DNA of 64,000 nucleotides from positions 3,348,001-3,412,000 of the forward strand of contig NC_058150.1 of NCBI RefSeq assembly GCF_011075055.1, written 5' to 3'. A program made the position numbers and the translations under genes. The DNA comes from Mangifera indica. Its lineage: Eukaryota; Streptophyta; Magnoliopsida; Sapindales; Anacardiaceae. Shown piece after piece: positions 36,401-46,895 of this stretch; the stretch's first letter is position 1; each line of letters opens with the position of its first letter. Under the pieces are notes generated by a model that saw only the letters and a list, made by a program, of their open reading frames with translations, was not told the origin of the DNA and did not search any database.

Positions 36401-39400
36401 CTTATTATTTTTAACCAATTCTATTTTCTTTGTTTCTTCAGAAGAAAAATAGAAAAATGATTATATTGTCAATAATTGTGCAATGCATCCATAGTGCTGT
36501 GTTTACCTCTATTATAGAGATAAATTTAGGTGTTATGCTTTTTACTTGGTTCATGTTCTACTCCTATCCTTCTGCTAATTTTGTAAATCTATTTTATTTT
36601 TGACAGGTCATTATTGATGTTTCTATTCCATCATCTATGGTTATGCTGCAAAACTTCCCTGTTGAGATCGTTGTAGGATCACATCTTCAAGCAGCTGTAA
36701 CAATGAAAGCATCAAATGGTGATGCCATATTTCATAATCATCTATAAGTCACTTTTTGTCACTATGTTGAATGTCATGTTCTTTTTGTTAAGTTAATTTT
36801 TAATCTGCAGGTGCCTATTTTTGTAAGTGTGATGCTTTTAGTTCTTTAATAAATTGGAAAGCTGGAAGCGAGTCTTTCATTGTTGTCAATGCAACAGAAA
36901 GGACACCTTTCTTCGACAATCTGGGGACTGTGGGACATTTTAAATCAGTTCATGGTCCTCCATGTTCTTGGACCTATTTATATGCTTCTGGTTCTGGCAG
37001 GACTATGTTGCATGCAACGCTTACAAAAGAGTCTCAGCATTATGATCATTCTTTCCATGGACCCATTGTTTTAAAAGCATCTTCACGTATTGCCGCATAT
37101 CCACCACTCATTGTGCAACAGGCGGGGGATGGAAGCCAATTTGGTGGCTATTGGTTCAATCAAGGTCAAACAGATACCAATAATCAACTGGAAAATTTGA
37201 GTCAGTTATATCTTGTTCCTGGAACAAGGATAGATGTTTTGCTTATTGGAGGACCAGAACAGTGGGATGAAGGTACTGCATTCATTGAGACTTTTGAGAT
37301 CCTGGATGACAAGCATGTCCAAACTAAAGATGACATTGATGTGCCTATCGTTTCTGGTAGCAAGGGGAGTTTATATGGAATTTTATGCCAAACTGTGGGA
37401 ACCTTTGTAAGCTTACACATTCTTTTGAGAACTTAAGTTTTGTATAGTTTCTTATCTCGTTAGTGCTTTCTTATGTACCTTTTACTCAATATCTTAATTT
37501 AAAAAAGTATTCTTCATCCCTTTTCTTTTTCTTATTTTAATTGACTCAGATACTGGTGTTTAAACGTGGGAATTTGGTTGGAGATGACCACCTGCTTCCA
37601 GTCATTGCAGAAGTTTCAGTATCTCTTACATGCAGCTTCCCTTTCTCAATTGCCCTGCTAGTTGATGAACCAGGTATATATAAGCTGTATTTTCTTTTTA
37701 AAAAAATCCTGATCATGAAAAGTGAGTATGCAGGTTTTCCTGCACTTTTAAAATATTTCTGATGGAGCTTATGGCATTATTCAGTCAATGAACATGAAGC
37801 GATACAGGCTGCAAGTCAAGCTGTTCGTAGCCCAGGTCAAATCCGTGTCACTCCAGTGACTGTAGCAAATGGACAGACTATTCGTATAGCTGCAGTCGGC
37901 ATCAGTAACTGTGGGTTTGCTTTTGCAAACTCCTCTTCTCTTTGTTTAAGATGGGAACTGAGTGGTTGTGATGGATTGGCATATTGGGATGATATTTATG
38001 GCTCAATCCGGTCCGAGTCTAGTTGGGAGAGATTCTTGGTCTTGCAGAATGAATCAGGATTGGTAATTTACAACTTACTTATCTTTATCTTTATACTTGC
38101 ATCTTTATATATACTTTTAAGGCTTATATTTTGTTTTAGTGTTAAATATTCTAGATGATGATTATGAAAAATCTAGAGCCAAATTATTTCTTTTATTGTT
38201 TTGTCACAAAAATAAAAAAATAATAATGGAACTTATGGTCCATTGCTTGAACTTAACTTCTCTTACTTTGCATTGAAGTACTATGAGAACTCCTATCGTA
38301 ATAATAACATATTGCAATATCCTTAGACAAATCCCATATCAACAAAGCACAAGAGAGATATTGGATATGTATAGACATCTCACATCTCTTGAAAATGATA
38401 ATAGAAAATTGATTAAATAGTGATGCCGACGGCTCTATGAATTAAGCAGGTTTAGGAATTAAAGAAGAATTAAGAGTAAGAAAGGTTGAGAACTACAGAG
38501 AAACAACTGAGAAATTGCAGAGAATGAAGAAACAGAATCTTTGATGATAATTTGTCTAACTACTTTTCCCGCCTACACTCTCCTTATTAATCACACATAG
38601 TAATCCATTTTTACAAAACGACGTCACACTGTTCAGTGTTCCAATTATACAAAACGACATGACACTGTTTATACATGCATTGCACTGTTCATACTTGCAT
38701 TACGTAAATCCAACGGCGTCGTTCAGCTCCCATCTTCATCTCCATCTTCCACGCCAACTCTCCCTTCTCTTCCTGCTCAGTTTGCATCAACTGCCCCCTC
38801 CTCAACTTCCTTGTCCTCAAGGGAGAAAGAAGGAAATTGCTGCCTAATTGTGTCTGCAAACTCCCATGTAGCAGCTGTTGGAGGTTCATTTTGCCATTGA
38901 ATGAGGAGCTTTACTGTTGGAGTTTTACCACGACGAACCAATTTACGATCAAGGACGGCATGAGGCCACCTCTGACACTGATAATTTGGTGGCAGGGTGG
39001 GAGAAGCTATCAGCGGCCTGTAAGCCGGCCGTAGTAAGGAAACATGGAAAACATTATGGATCATAGCATTAGCTGGTAACTGAAGTTTGTAAGCAGTCTT
39101 GCCAATGACATCTGTGACTGGAAAGGGGCCAAAATATTTGGGCTGTAATTTCTGGTTTCCAGTATGCATGGTGTGTTGCTTGTAAGGTTGTAACTTAACA
39201 TATACAAGGTCACCGATTTGAAATTGACGATCCGGACGCCGTCGATCAGCAAGCTGCTTCATTCTATGTTAAGCCTTCTGCAAGTTCCGTTTGAGAATTT
39301 GAATAGTGGCTTCTCTGACTTTTAACATAGTATCAACCTCAGTTGCAACAGAGTCATGAGGAAAATATGGGATGTGAAGAGGTGGAGGATACCCATAAAG

Positions 39401-42400
39401 AGCCTCAAAATGAGACATCTGAATACTGGAATGATGACTTGTGTTGTACCAAAATTCTGCTAGAGGAAGCCATTGACACCAAGTATGAGGAAGCTTTCCG
39501 GCCATGCACCGTAGGTACCCTTCCAGGCAACGATTAACCATTTCAGATTAACCATCCGTTTGCGGATGGTAGGCAGTGGAGTATTTCAGATCAACGCCCT
39601 GAAGCTTGAAAAACTCCTGCCAAAATCTACTGAGAAAGGTGGCACCCCTGTCACTCACAATGCTGTGAGGATTACCGTGTAACTTATATATGTTTGCTAA
39701 AAACAATTGTGCGACAACCTGGATGGAAAATGGATGAGACAGTGCCATAAAGTGTGCATACTTGGTAAGGCGATCTACAACCACCAAAATGACAGATTTT
39801 TCTTGGGATTTCGGAAGACCTTCAATGAAATCCATTGTCACTTCTGTAAAAACTCCAGAGGGTATCGGTAATGGCTACAGAAGGCCTGGAGACGCTACAT
39901 TCTCAGACTTGTATTTCTGACATGTAGTGCAACCTCTAATATAATTCCTGACAGCTTTCCACATTCCCTTCCAGTAGACTACCATTGCCAATCTCTTCAT
40001 GGTGGCAGTAACCCCTGAATGCCCACCTACTGCTGAGTCATGGAAAAGGTGCAATAATTGCTTCTGTAATTGAAAATCCTTAGCCACCACTAATTTACCC
40101 TTCCGCCGTAATTGCTCATTAGACCATTCATACTGGCTATAAGTACTAGGGTCTCTCTTCTTAGCCTCAATAATAGTCTGCAAATGAGAATCTTGTTGCC
40201 ATCCTCTCTGTATTTGCTGCATCAACTCTTCTGTCATTACTACAGCTGCTAATTGGAGAAGTTCTTGGGTCCCCACTCTCGATAAAGCATCAGCAGCGAC
40301 ATTATCCTTTCCCTTCCTATAGCTAATGGTATAGTCATATTGCATAAACTTTGCAACCCAAGCTTGCTGTGCAGGTGTTGTAGCTTTCTGATCCAACAAA
40401 TATTTTAGACTTTGGTGATCCGTTTGGATCACAAAATGCTGATTCCTTATGTAATGGTCCCACTTTCGAAGGGCAAACAGGATTGCTAACATTTCCCTCT
40501 CATAAACCGATAAGAGTTGGTTCTTCGGCGAAAGTGTTTTGCTAATATAGGCAATTGGATGGCCTTTTTGCAGAAGCACTGCTCCAATACCCTCACCAGA
40601 AGCATCCGTCTCAATGGTAAATGACTCATTTGGATCAGGCAGTGCAAGAACAGGGGTGGAACACAGCTTCTGTTTAAGCACATCAAAGGCTTCTTGAGCT
40701 TCAATCGACCACCCAAAAGAGTCCTTTTTTAACAAGTCCGTCAGTGGTCGCGCTAGTTGCCCATAATTCTTAATAAATCGTCGATAGTATCCCGACAACC
40801 CCAAGAATCCTCGCAACTGCTTCAAGGTTTTTGGTTGGGGCCATGTTTGGATAGCTTGTATTTTTTGAGGGTCTGTCATCACACCTTCTTTGCTGATGAT
40901 GTACCCAAGGTATTCTACCTTTGTTGCTCCAAAATTGCACTTGGTTCGTTTGGCATACAACTGATGAGAGAGGAGCAGCTGCAAAACAACTTCTAGGTGT
41001 TGCAAGTGAGCTGTCTTATCCTTGCTATATACAAGGATATCATCAAAGAAAACCAACACGAATCTTCGAAGATATGACTTGAATATACAATTCATGATGT
41101 TTTGAAAGGTTGAAGGAGCATTCGTGAGTCCGAAAGGCATTACCAAAAATTCGTAGTGCCTTTCATGCGTCTTGAAAGCCGTCTTCTCAATGGATGAAGG
41201 ATGCATGCGGATTTGCCAATAACCGGAGCGAAGATCAATTTTAGAAAAAATCGTTGCGCCTCCTAACTCATCCAGCAACTCTTCAATCAATGGAATAGGG
41301 TATTGATCCTTCACCGTAATTTGATTTAACGCCCGATAATCTATACACATCCTCCACGAACCATCCTTTTTCTTTACCAACACTACAGGACTGGAATAAG
41401 GGCTAAAACTGTTTCTGATGACTCCTTCCTCTAACATTTCCTTGATCATCTTTTCTATCACATCCTTCTGCAGCCCCCCGTATCGGTATGGTCTCAAGTT
41501 TACTGGTTGTGCACCTTCCTTTAGAATGATTTTATGATCTTGGAGTCTAGCTGGCGGCAATCCTTTAGGTACCTCAAATACCTTAGCAAATTTATCTAAC
41601 AATTCATTCATCTGTGGCCATTGCTTCTGTACCTCTGTATCTAAGACTTGTAATTCATATAATTGTGCTGATTCTTCAGTTACCTCAGGCCAAAGTAGTT
41701 GAATGGAAGCTAATTGTCGTTGTTTGCTGAGAAGCCTGCCCAATTGCTCTTCTTGAATGACACTTACCCTCTCTGTTCTTTCACCCTGTAGGAAGTATGA
41801 CTGCTCATGTATACAAAACTTCATTGTCAAATCTTCAAAGTTCCAAGTAATATCCCCCAAACCAGCCAATCATTGAGCACCTAGAATTAAGTCATAATTG
41901 TCCAAAGGTAACGTATATGCATCCATCGAAAGACGTTGGCCTTGCACTCGAATTTCCAAGGCTTGACAAATACCCTGATAATGTAATTCCTCTCCATTAG
42001 CTACTGTAACTCTAATCTAGCCACCTTTTTTATTTGGCAACCCAACTTGTAAGCAGTATGCTCACTCAGGAAGTTATGGGTGCTTCCCGAATCAACCAAA
42101 ATATATAGCTTCTTCCGCCCATGCATACCTTCAAGTCTCATAGTTCTAACACCTAGTGATCCTTGCAAGGCTTGGAGAGAAAGCTGCATTAACCCATGCT
42201 CTTCCAGTATTGAATTTGATTCTATTAATTCACCATACCCTTCTACACCTTCATTCCCCTCCGTTTCTACATGTAATTGAATGACATAGGCCTGTTTCCT
42301 CCTACACCTATGGCCTGCTGTGAACTTTTCATCACACCAAAAACAGAGACCCTTGGCCCTCTTCTCATCAAAAGTTTTGCTAGTTACTGTTTTAGAGGGC

Positions 42401-45400
42401 AATGCTGATGGTAACTTAGGAATGCTAGGAGTAGGTAATAAGCCTGAATAGTTATTAAGCTTTGGTGGTGTATTACCCGTCGTCGCCGTCGCCATTGTAG
42501 ATTTTGGATTCCATGGCACTTGAGGAGTTCTTGCGGCTGGTTTTGGCTGTTCTTTGATGGCTGCTACTGTAATCTCCTGTAGCTTAGCTAATGCATATGC
42601 TTCCGTCAACGTCTTAGGTCGAAACATTCTTACAGGCATTTGTAAGGAGTCCACTAACCCCGATAGGAAAAAACTCAAGCCTTGGTCTTCCCTAATACCT
42701 GCCCTTGGATATAATTCTTCAAACGCATTCATGTACTGTTAAAGGGAACTTGTCTGCTTCAAATTCCGTAAATCTGCAAAGGGGTCGTCATAGCCGTAGC
42801 TACCAAATCGTGCCCTCATAGCCATAGCGTACTCTTCCCATGTTAGTCCTGTACCAGCCCTAGATTTTGTGAAACTTTGATGCCATTGAATAGCTCTTCC
42901 TTCCAAATGAAGTGCTGCTATTTTGATGCGATCCATATCCGGCGTAGCATCCACCTCGAAGTAGTATTCTGCCTTAAGCATCCAATTATCAAAATCTTCG
43001 CCGTAAAACCGAGGGAAATCAAGGCGTGTCTGTCGCTCCCATTGTCTCGGCTCATGGCCAGATCGCAAATTTCCTCCCTCTCGTCGATTTGCTGTTTCTG
43101 TCACCACCTCCGCCTGTTGAAGACTGAGACCACTAATTAACCTTTTGAGATCTTCCATCGATTGTTGCATTTGTTCTTGTGTCTCTTGAAGACGACTCTG
43201 CTGTCTATTTTCCGACTCAGAGATCATCTGTACAATCTCTCGTCGTAATTCTTGATTCCATGTTCCATCCGCCATGACCAGGAACTGCTCTGATACCACT
43301 GATGCCGACGGCTCTATGAATTAAGCAGGTTCAGGAATTAAAGAAGAATTAAGAGTAAGAAAGGTTGAGAACTACAGAGAAAGAACTGAGAAATTGCAAA
43401 GAATGAAGAAACAGAATCTTTGATGATAATTCGTCTAATTACTTTTCCCGCCTACACTCTCCTTATTAATCACACATAGTAATCCATTTTTACAAAACGA
43501 CGTCACACTATTCAGTGTTCCAATTATACAAAACGACATGACACTGTTTATACATGCATTGCACTGTTCATACTTGCATTATGTAAATCCAACGGTGTCG
43601 TTCAGCTCCCATCTTCATCTCCATCTTCCACGCCAACTCTCCCTTCTCTTCCTATTCAGTTTGCATCAAATAGTCTGTAAGCTTTTAAACTTTCAGATAC
43701 ATTTTGGGTTGTAAACCTTAAAAATAAAACAGTGATAGATTATTTGTCTAAAATGGATAATATTTTGACAATAGATCGAGTTATTGAACTAGGATGTTAC
43801 AAATTATATAAAAGTCATTTAATGTGTCTTCTTGAACAATGGTGGGACAAACTTTAGCAAAAACGCTTAGTCCCATAAAGAAGGAGGGGGAGGGGGGGTT
43901 TAAATGTAAGACATTTCACATTTATAAACCATGAGAGAGATATTGTGTATGTATGGATATCCTACGTCGCTTAGAAATGATAATAGAAGATTGTTTAAAT
44001 AGTCTATGAGCTCTAACATTTTAGATTGTAAAGCTCAAAGCAAAACTATGATGAAGTGAACAATATCTTGACATTGATTAGACTATTGGACCCTGATGTT
44101 ACATTTATCTTAAACTTCTTCATATTGTTTAGGCATATAGGAGATGAATAGGCATTGGGCTTGATTATTGTATTTATTCTCCTAGTTGTAATAAATGTAA
44201 CATGTTTCTATTATTGTCATTAGTTGTAATGGCTGCCTAGTAGGTGTATAACACTTCTTAAATAAGTTTTTCATCTATTTTTTTGTGTTATTTCTTTATG
44301 AATGGGTGCTTGATCTGTAATATTCTCTCACTTTGATATGATTTTGAACGTGATACAATTTTGCCATTTGATAGCATTTTTATCTTGTCATCTTTCTATA
44401 TGCTGTGCTATCGGAAGTAAACTAAGCCGCTGAATGTTGGAAACTCAGTGTATTGTCCGTGCCACCATTACTGGTTTCTGTGATGCCAAGGGTCGTCATC
44501 ATTCTTCTCAATTGCTTGAGATTTCAGGAAACAATCTAACGGATGCTGTACGTTTACAGGTATGCTGCTCCTTTATTATGTGGTCTTGAAACTTACAGCA
44601 TGCCATTTGTATTATTACTTAAGTTTGGTTCTAACCTTTAGATTTTTCAAACAAGCAGCTTGTTTCTACTCTAAGAGTCAATCCAGAATCCAACTTGTTA
44701 TTTTTCAATCCTGATGCTAAGGTAAAACTCTAATTCCAATACGTATCTATCTAAAGCATGTTTTATGATTATTCATGTGTGTCGTCTAGCTAAAGTAAGA
44801 TATTCCTCTTTTTTCTATTCAAGAAATTGGGATGATTTTATATAAGAGATAAATATATATATCAATTACATTGTTAACATATACAAGATTTGACGTGGTA
44901 ACAATGTTTTTAGAAAGCCTTTTTTTTTCTTGCTTTACAACTCAGGTTGTTCCAGGTATCCAATTAGAGGGGGAGAAAATTGAAGTCTCTCATCTGCATT
45001 GGCTGATGATTCCTTATTATTTTAAGTGTCTGGTGAAGACACTATAGAATATATGTTTGATGTGGACAGCTACAATACACTGTTGAGGCTTCTCATAAAT
45101 ATATTAAAAAAAAAAGTTCAATATGTGTATACATTCTGAACTGATGAATTCCAATCTTTAGCATGCATATTTGTTCCATTGGCCTTTGAATCATGAATGG
45201 CATTTTTTTTTTTGTCTAAGCATCAATGGTATTGTTGGATGGTCATTAATCATTTTTCTCTTTATAAACCTGTTATCTCTATTATAAGATGTCTTTGGGA
45301 ACTATTAATTGCACTATCAATGCTTTAATGTACTTAAACCTGGCTGATATTTAAGGCCACTAATCTTTTTGTGTTGGGTTAGTATATGTATTGGTTCAAG

Positions 45401-45858
45401 ATAATTAATTATTTACTTTTGGCACTCATTTGACTGTTGTGTAATGGAAATAGACAACATAGGCAGGCTAGTTTTTCATAGGAGTATGGTTGTTTTATAC
45501 TTTTGGTGGCTGGCATTTATGTGGCCAGCTGCTTGTTTTTGTTTCCAACATATGTACATTCATTTTGTAAGCATTGAAAAATAATGAAAAGTTAGAAGAG
45601 TTTCTCTCACTCTCATTCGATACATCTCTCACTCTCATTCAATACATTGTATCTGTCTTAATTTAGGTTAACTTGTCTATTACTGGAGGAAGCTGTTTCC
45701 TGGAAGCTATTGTTAATGATTCTCGAGTGGTAGAGGTCATCCAACCCCAACCAGGATTACAGTGCTCACAGTTGATGCTATCTCCAAAAGGGTTGGGAAA
45801 TGCACTTGTCACAGTCTATGATATTGGGCTTGCTCCTCCACGTGCAGCTTCAGCTCTG
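30430..45858 (+). CDS. NUP210: Nuclear pore membrane glycoprotein NUP210 (GP210), first 1,039 codons; 3' half missing at the gap
   Basis: Fifteen exons join in phase: 30430-30605, 31758-32023, 33119-33285, 33384-33600, 33994-34340, 35573-35752, 35902-36040, 36137-36285, 36607-36718, 36811-37406, 37550-37673, 37785-38062, 44449-44559, 44659-44721 and 45667-45858. They total 3,117 nt. The product begins with a hydrophobic signal sequence (residues 4-18) and continues as the large perinuclear-space region of GP210 (PHITDVNILLPPKM, then GSDGCFKWSWDHHDILSVLP), with Ig-like segments such as TVTISASGVVQAKKPGKATV. Plant GP210 proteins are about 1,900 residues, so roughly the last 45%, including the membrane anchor, is not here. 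The gene runs into the 500-N gap and does not reappear after it. The intron after exon 12 is 6.4 kb because of an antisense Ty3 element; intron 5 holds a copia remnant. Confidence 0.92.
32024..33118. other. NUP210 intron 2, with an unidentified inserted-looking segment
   Basis: The segment about 32390-32940 differs in composition (CA-rich on the plus strand, with two CACCAAAGGC words) from the T-rich intron around it and resembles an antisense fragment of a repeat. I cannot name it. Confidence 0.3.
34433..35443 (-). mobile_element. Ty1/copia remnant: end of RNase H, polypurine tract and probable LTR
   Basis: On the minus strand, 35443-35237 encodes the end of a copia RNase H domain (KRFINENLSNGQ, then KRQLADVLTKDLS and GMRNIYAPSEGE). 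It is followed by a purine tract (CTGAGGGGGAG) and a TGTTGGCT that would start the 3' LTR at 35251. The sequence TGTTGGCT also appears, facing, at 34433-34440 and could mark the other LTR border (LTR 34433-35251), but this is tentative. The rest of the element, including gag, protease, integrase, reverse transcriptase and the other LTR, is absent. It sits antisense in NUP210 intron 5. Confidence 0.7.
38421..38789 (-). repeat. 3' LTR of the Ty3 element (left copy)
   Basis: 369 bp, TGATGC...GCATCA, about ten mismatches with the right copy. Confidence 0.95.
38790..38807 (-). other. Polypurine tract of the Ty3 element
   Basis: On the minus strand GAGGAGGGGGCAGT precedes the TGATGC start of the 3' LTR. 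Confidence 0.85.
38790..41869 (-). pseudogene. Ty3 pol region: reverse transcriptase, RNase H, integrase, chromodomain; broken
   Basis: A long open stretch (41869-39875) holds reverse transcriptase (VLVKKKDGSWRMCIDYRALN, catalytic FFDDILVY), RNase H (ETDASGEGIGAVL) and the integrase HHCC zinc finger (ending CTTCQKYKSE). The integrase core follows (39841-39548, DFIEGLP, SDRGATF, TAYHPQTDG), then the C-terminal part (39541-39269) and a chromodomain-like end (39262-38777, LIQWQNEPPTAATWE). Stops TGA 41870-41872, TAG 39875-39877, TAA 39548-39550 and TAA 39269-39271 interrupt an otherwise continuous frame. The element therefore cannot supply its own proteins. Confidence 0.9.
42001..43299 (-). pseudogene. 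Ty3 gag and protease region, broken
   Basis: The first frame (43299-42739) encodes the gag capsid region (ESENRQQSRLQETQEQMQQS, later RQTRLDFPRFYGED). It ends at a TAA in 42739-42741, after which the same frame continues to the zinc knuckle (CFWCDEKFTAGHRC) and the aspartic protease active-site motif DSGSTHNF. The frame is lost near 42001-42010, where a small frameshift puts TAG in frame and the expected continuation lies in another frame. These breaks prevent translation of a full polyprotein. Confidence 0.88.
43287..43298 (-). other. Primer-binding site, initiator tRNA-Met type
   Basis: On the minus strand the bases TGGTATCAGAGC lie one base inside the 5' LTR. This is the classic complement to the 3' end of plant initiator methionine tRNA. 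Confidence 0.9.
43300..43668 (-). repeat. 5' LTR of the Ty3 element (right copy)
   Basis: 369 bp. In element orientation this is the promoter-carrying LTR, immediately followed by the primer-binding site. Confidence 0.95.
43674..44130. repeat. Older repeat split by the Ty3 insertion
   Basis: The left flank of the Ty3 element (about 38345-38420: GAGAGATATTGGATATGTAT, later AATGATAATAGAAAATTG) closely resembles 43932-44005 (GAGAGATATTGTGTATGTAT, later AATGATAATAGAAGATTG). The sequence after each also corresponds (AATAGTCTGTAAGC at 43669 and AATAGTCTATGAGC at 43998, both leading to a GATGTTACA word about 120 bases on). The Ty3 element therefore inserted into one copy of an older duplicated repeat, perhaps a TRIM- or LTR-type element. 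Confidence 0.6.
44722..45666. other. NUP210 intron 14
   Basis: A 945-base intron. A short stretch near 44947-45010 has an AG and mild coding look, but related proteins join exons 14 and 15 directly, so I treat it as intronic. Confidence 0.6.
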
Positions 45859-45907
45859 GTACTTTGGCTTCCCTTTGTCCTTTTAAATTCATTTCTGGAA
45901 AACATTT

Positions 45908-46407
45908 NNNNNNNNNNNNNNNNNNNNNNNNNNNNNNNNNNNNNNNNNNNNNNNNNNNNNNNNNNNNNNNNNNNNNNNNNNNNNNNNNNNNNNNNNNNNN
46001 NNNNNNNNNNNNNNNNNNNNNNNNNNNNNNNNNNNNNNNNNNNNNNNNNNNNNNNNNNNNNNNNNNNNNNNNNNNNNNNNNNNNNNNNNNNNNNNNNNNN
46101 NNNNNNNNNNNNNNNNNNNNNNNNNNNNNNNNNNNNNNNNNNNNNNNNNNNNNNNNNNNNNNNNNNNNNNNNNNNNNNNNNNNNNNNNNNNNNNNNNNNN
46201 NNNNNNNNNNNNNNNNNNNNNNNNNNNNNNNNNNNNNNNNNNNNNNNNNNNNNNNNNNNNNNNNNNNNNNNNNNNNNNNNNNNNNNNNNNNNNNNNNNNN
46301 NNNNNNNNNNNNNNNNNNNNNNNNNNNNNNNNNNNNNNNNNNNNNNNNNNNNNNNNNNNNNNNNNNNNNNNNNNNNNNNNNNNNNNNNNNNNNNNNNNNN
46401 NNNNNNN
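45908..46407. other. Assembly gap of exactly 500 N
   Basis: A round-number run of N is a scaffolding placeholder, so the true distance is unknown. The left edge lies 50 bases into a NUP210 intron and the right edge begins in TA-rich sequence upstream of a P450. Confidence 0.97.
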
Positions 46408-46895
46408 TATATTTATATATTCAAATTAAATATACATAATATTGGTTTTGATATTATCTCATATATAACCTAAATGAATGTACTATTTTTATGTATCAAA
46501 CATTATTCATTAATTAATCCTGAAATAATGTTTTGTATGAAATTGGTCTTAAAGTACAACTTATTTCAATGAAAGCTTAATTTTAACATAGGATAAATTA
46601 AATGAATACTTATTTGTTTATGCCGTAAAACTATGTGTAATTAAAATAGGTATATATTTTATATGTGTTATTATATGATTAATTGACTTAAATTAAAGAT
46701 GAAATAATATTTAATTATATAATGATATATAAATATATATTAATTTGTGTATTTAGAATGTGACACATAGTATTGCTCTGTTTTAGATCTGAAACATTTA
46801 ATGGAATTAAAACCTAATTTTGAAAAATCTTAAAAAATTTCATTATAAAAACAAAGTAGTAGCCAGCTCTCTTGAGTCATCATAAACTTTCTGCT
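46408..46895 (+). promoter_or_regulatory. Upstream region of the first CYP96A copy
   Basis: Similar to the upstream region of the second copy (about 53430-53844), including ACATTATTCATTAATTAAT and the TATA box TATAAAA (46844-46850) followed by AGTAGCCAGCTCTCTTGAG-type leader sequence. The tandem duplication therefore included the promoter. Confidence 0.7.

Larger units (their letters stand above)
38421..43668 (-). mobile_element. Ty3/gypsy LTR retrotransposon (chromovirus), 5,248 bp, defective, antisense in a NUP210 intron
   Basis: Two 369-bp LTRs (38421-38789 and 43300-43668) both start TGATGC and end GCATCA, and the element is flanked by the 5-bp target duplication AATAG (38416-38420 and 43669-43673). 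It is read leftwards: primer-binding site next to the right LTR, gag, protease, reverse transcriptase, RNase H, integrase and chromodomain-like end, then the purine tract next to the left LTR. About ten differences between the LTRs were counted by eye (near 2.7%). At the often-used plant rate of 1.3e-8 per site per year this would mean roughly 1 My; that rate is an assumption. Several in-frame stops make it non-autonomous. The size and chromodomain suit the Reina-like branch, which I have not verified. Confidence 0.95.

Noticed and set aside
44947..45050. Additional NUP210 exon between exons 14 and 15
   Set aside because: Related proteins join NPDAK directly to VNLSITGGSC, and the stretch does not fit the phase.
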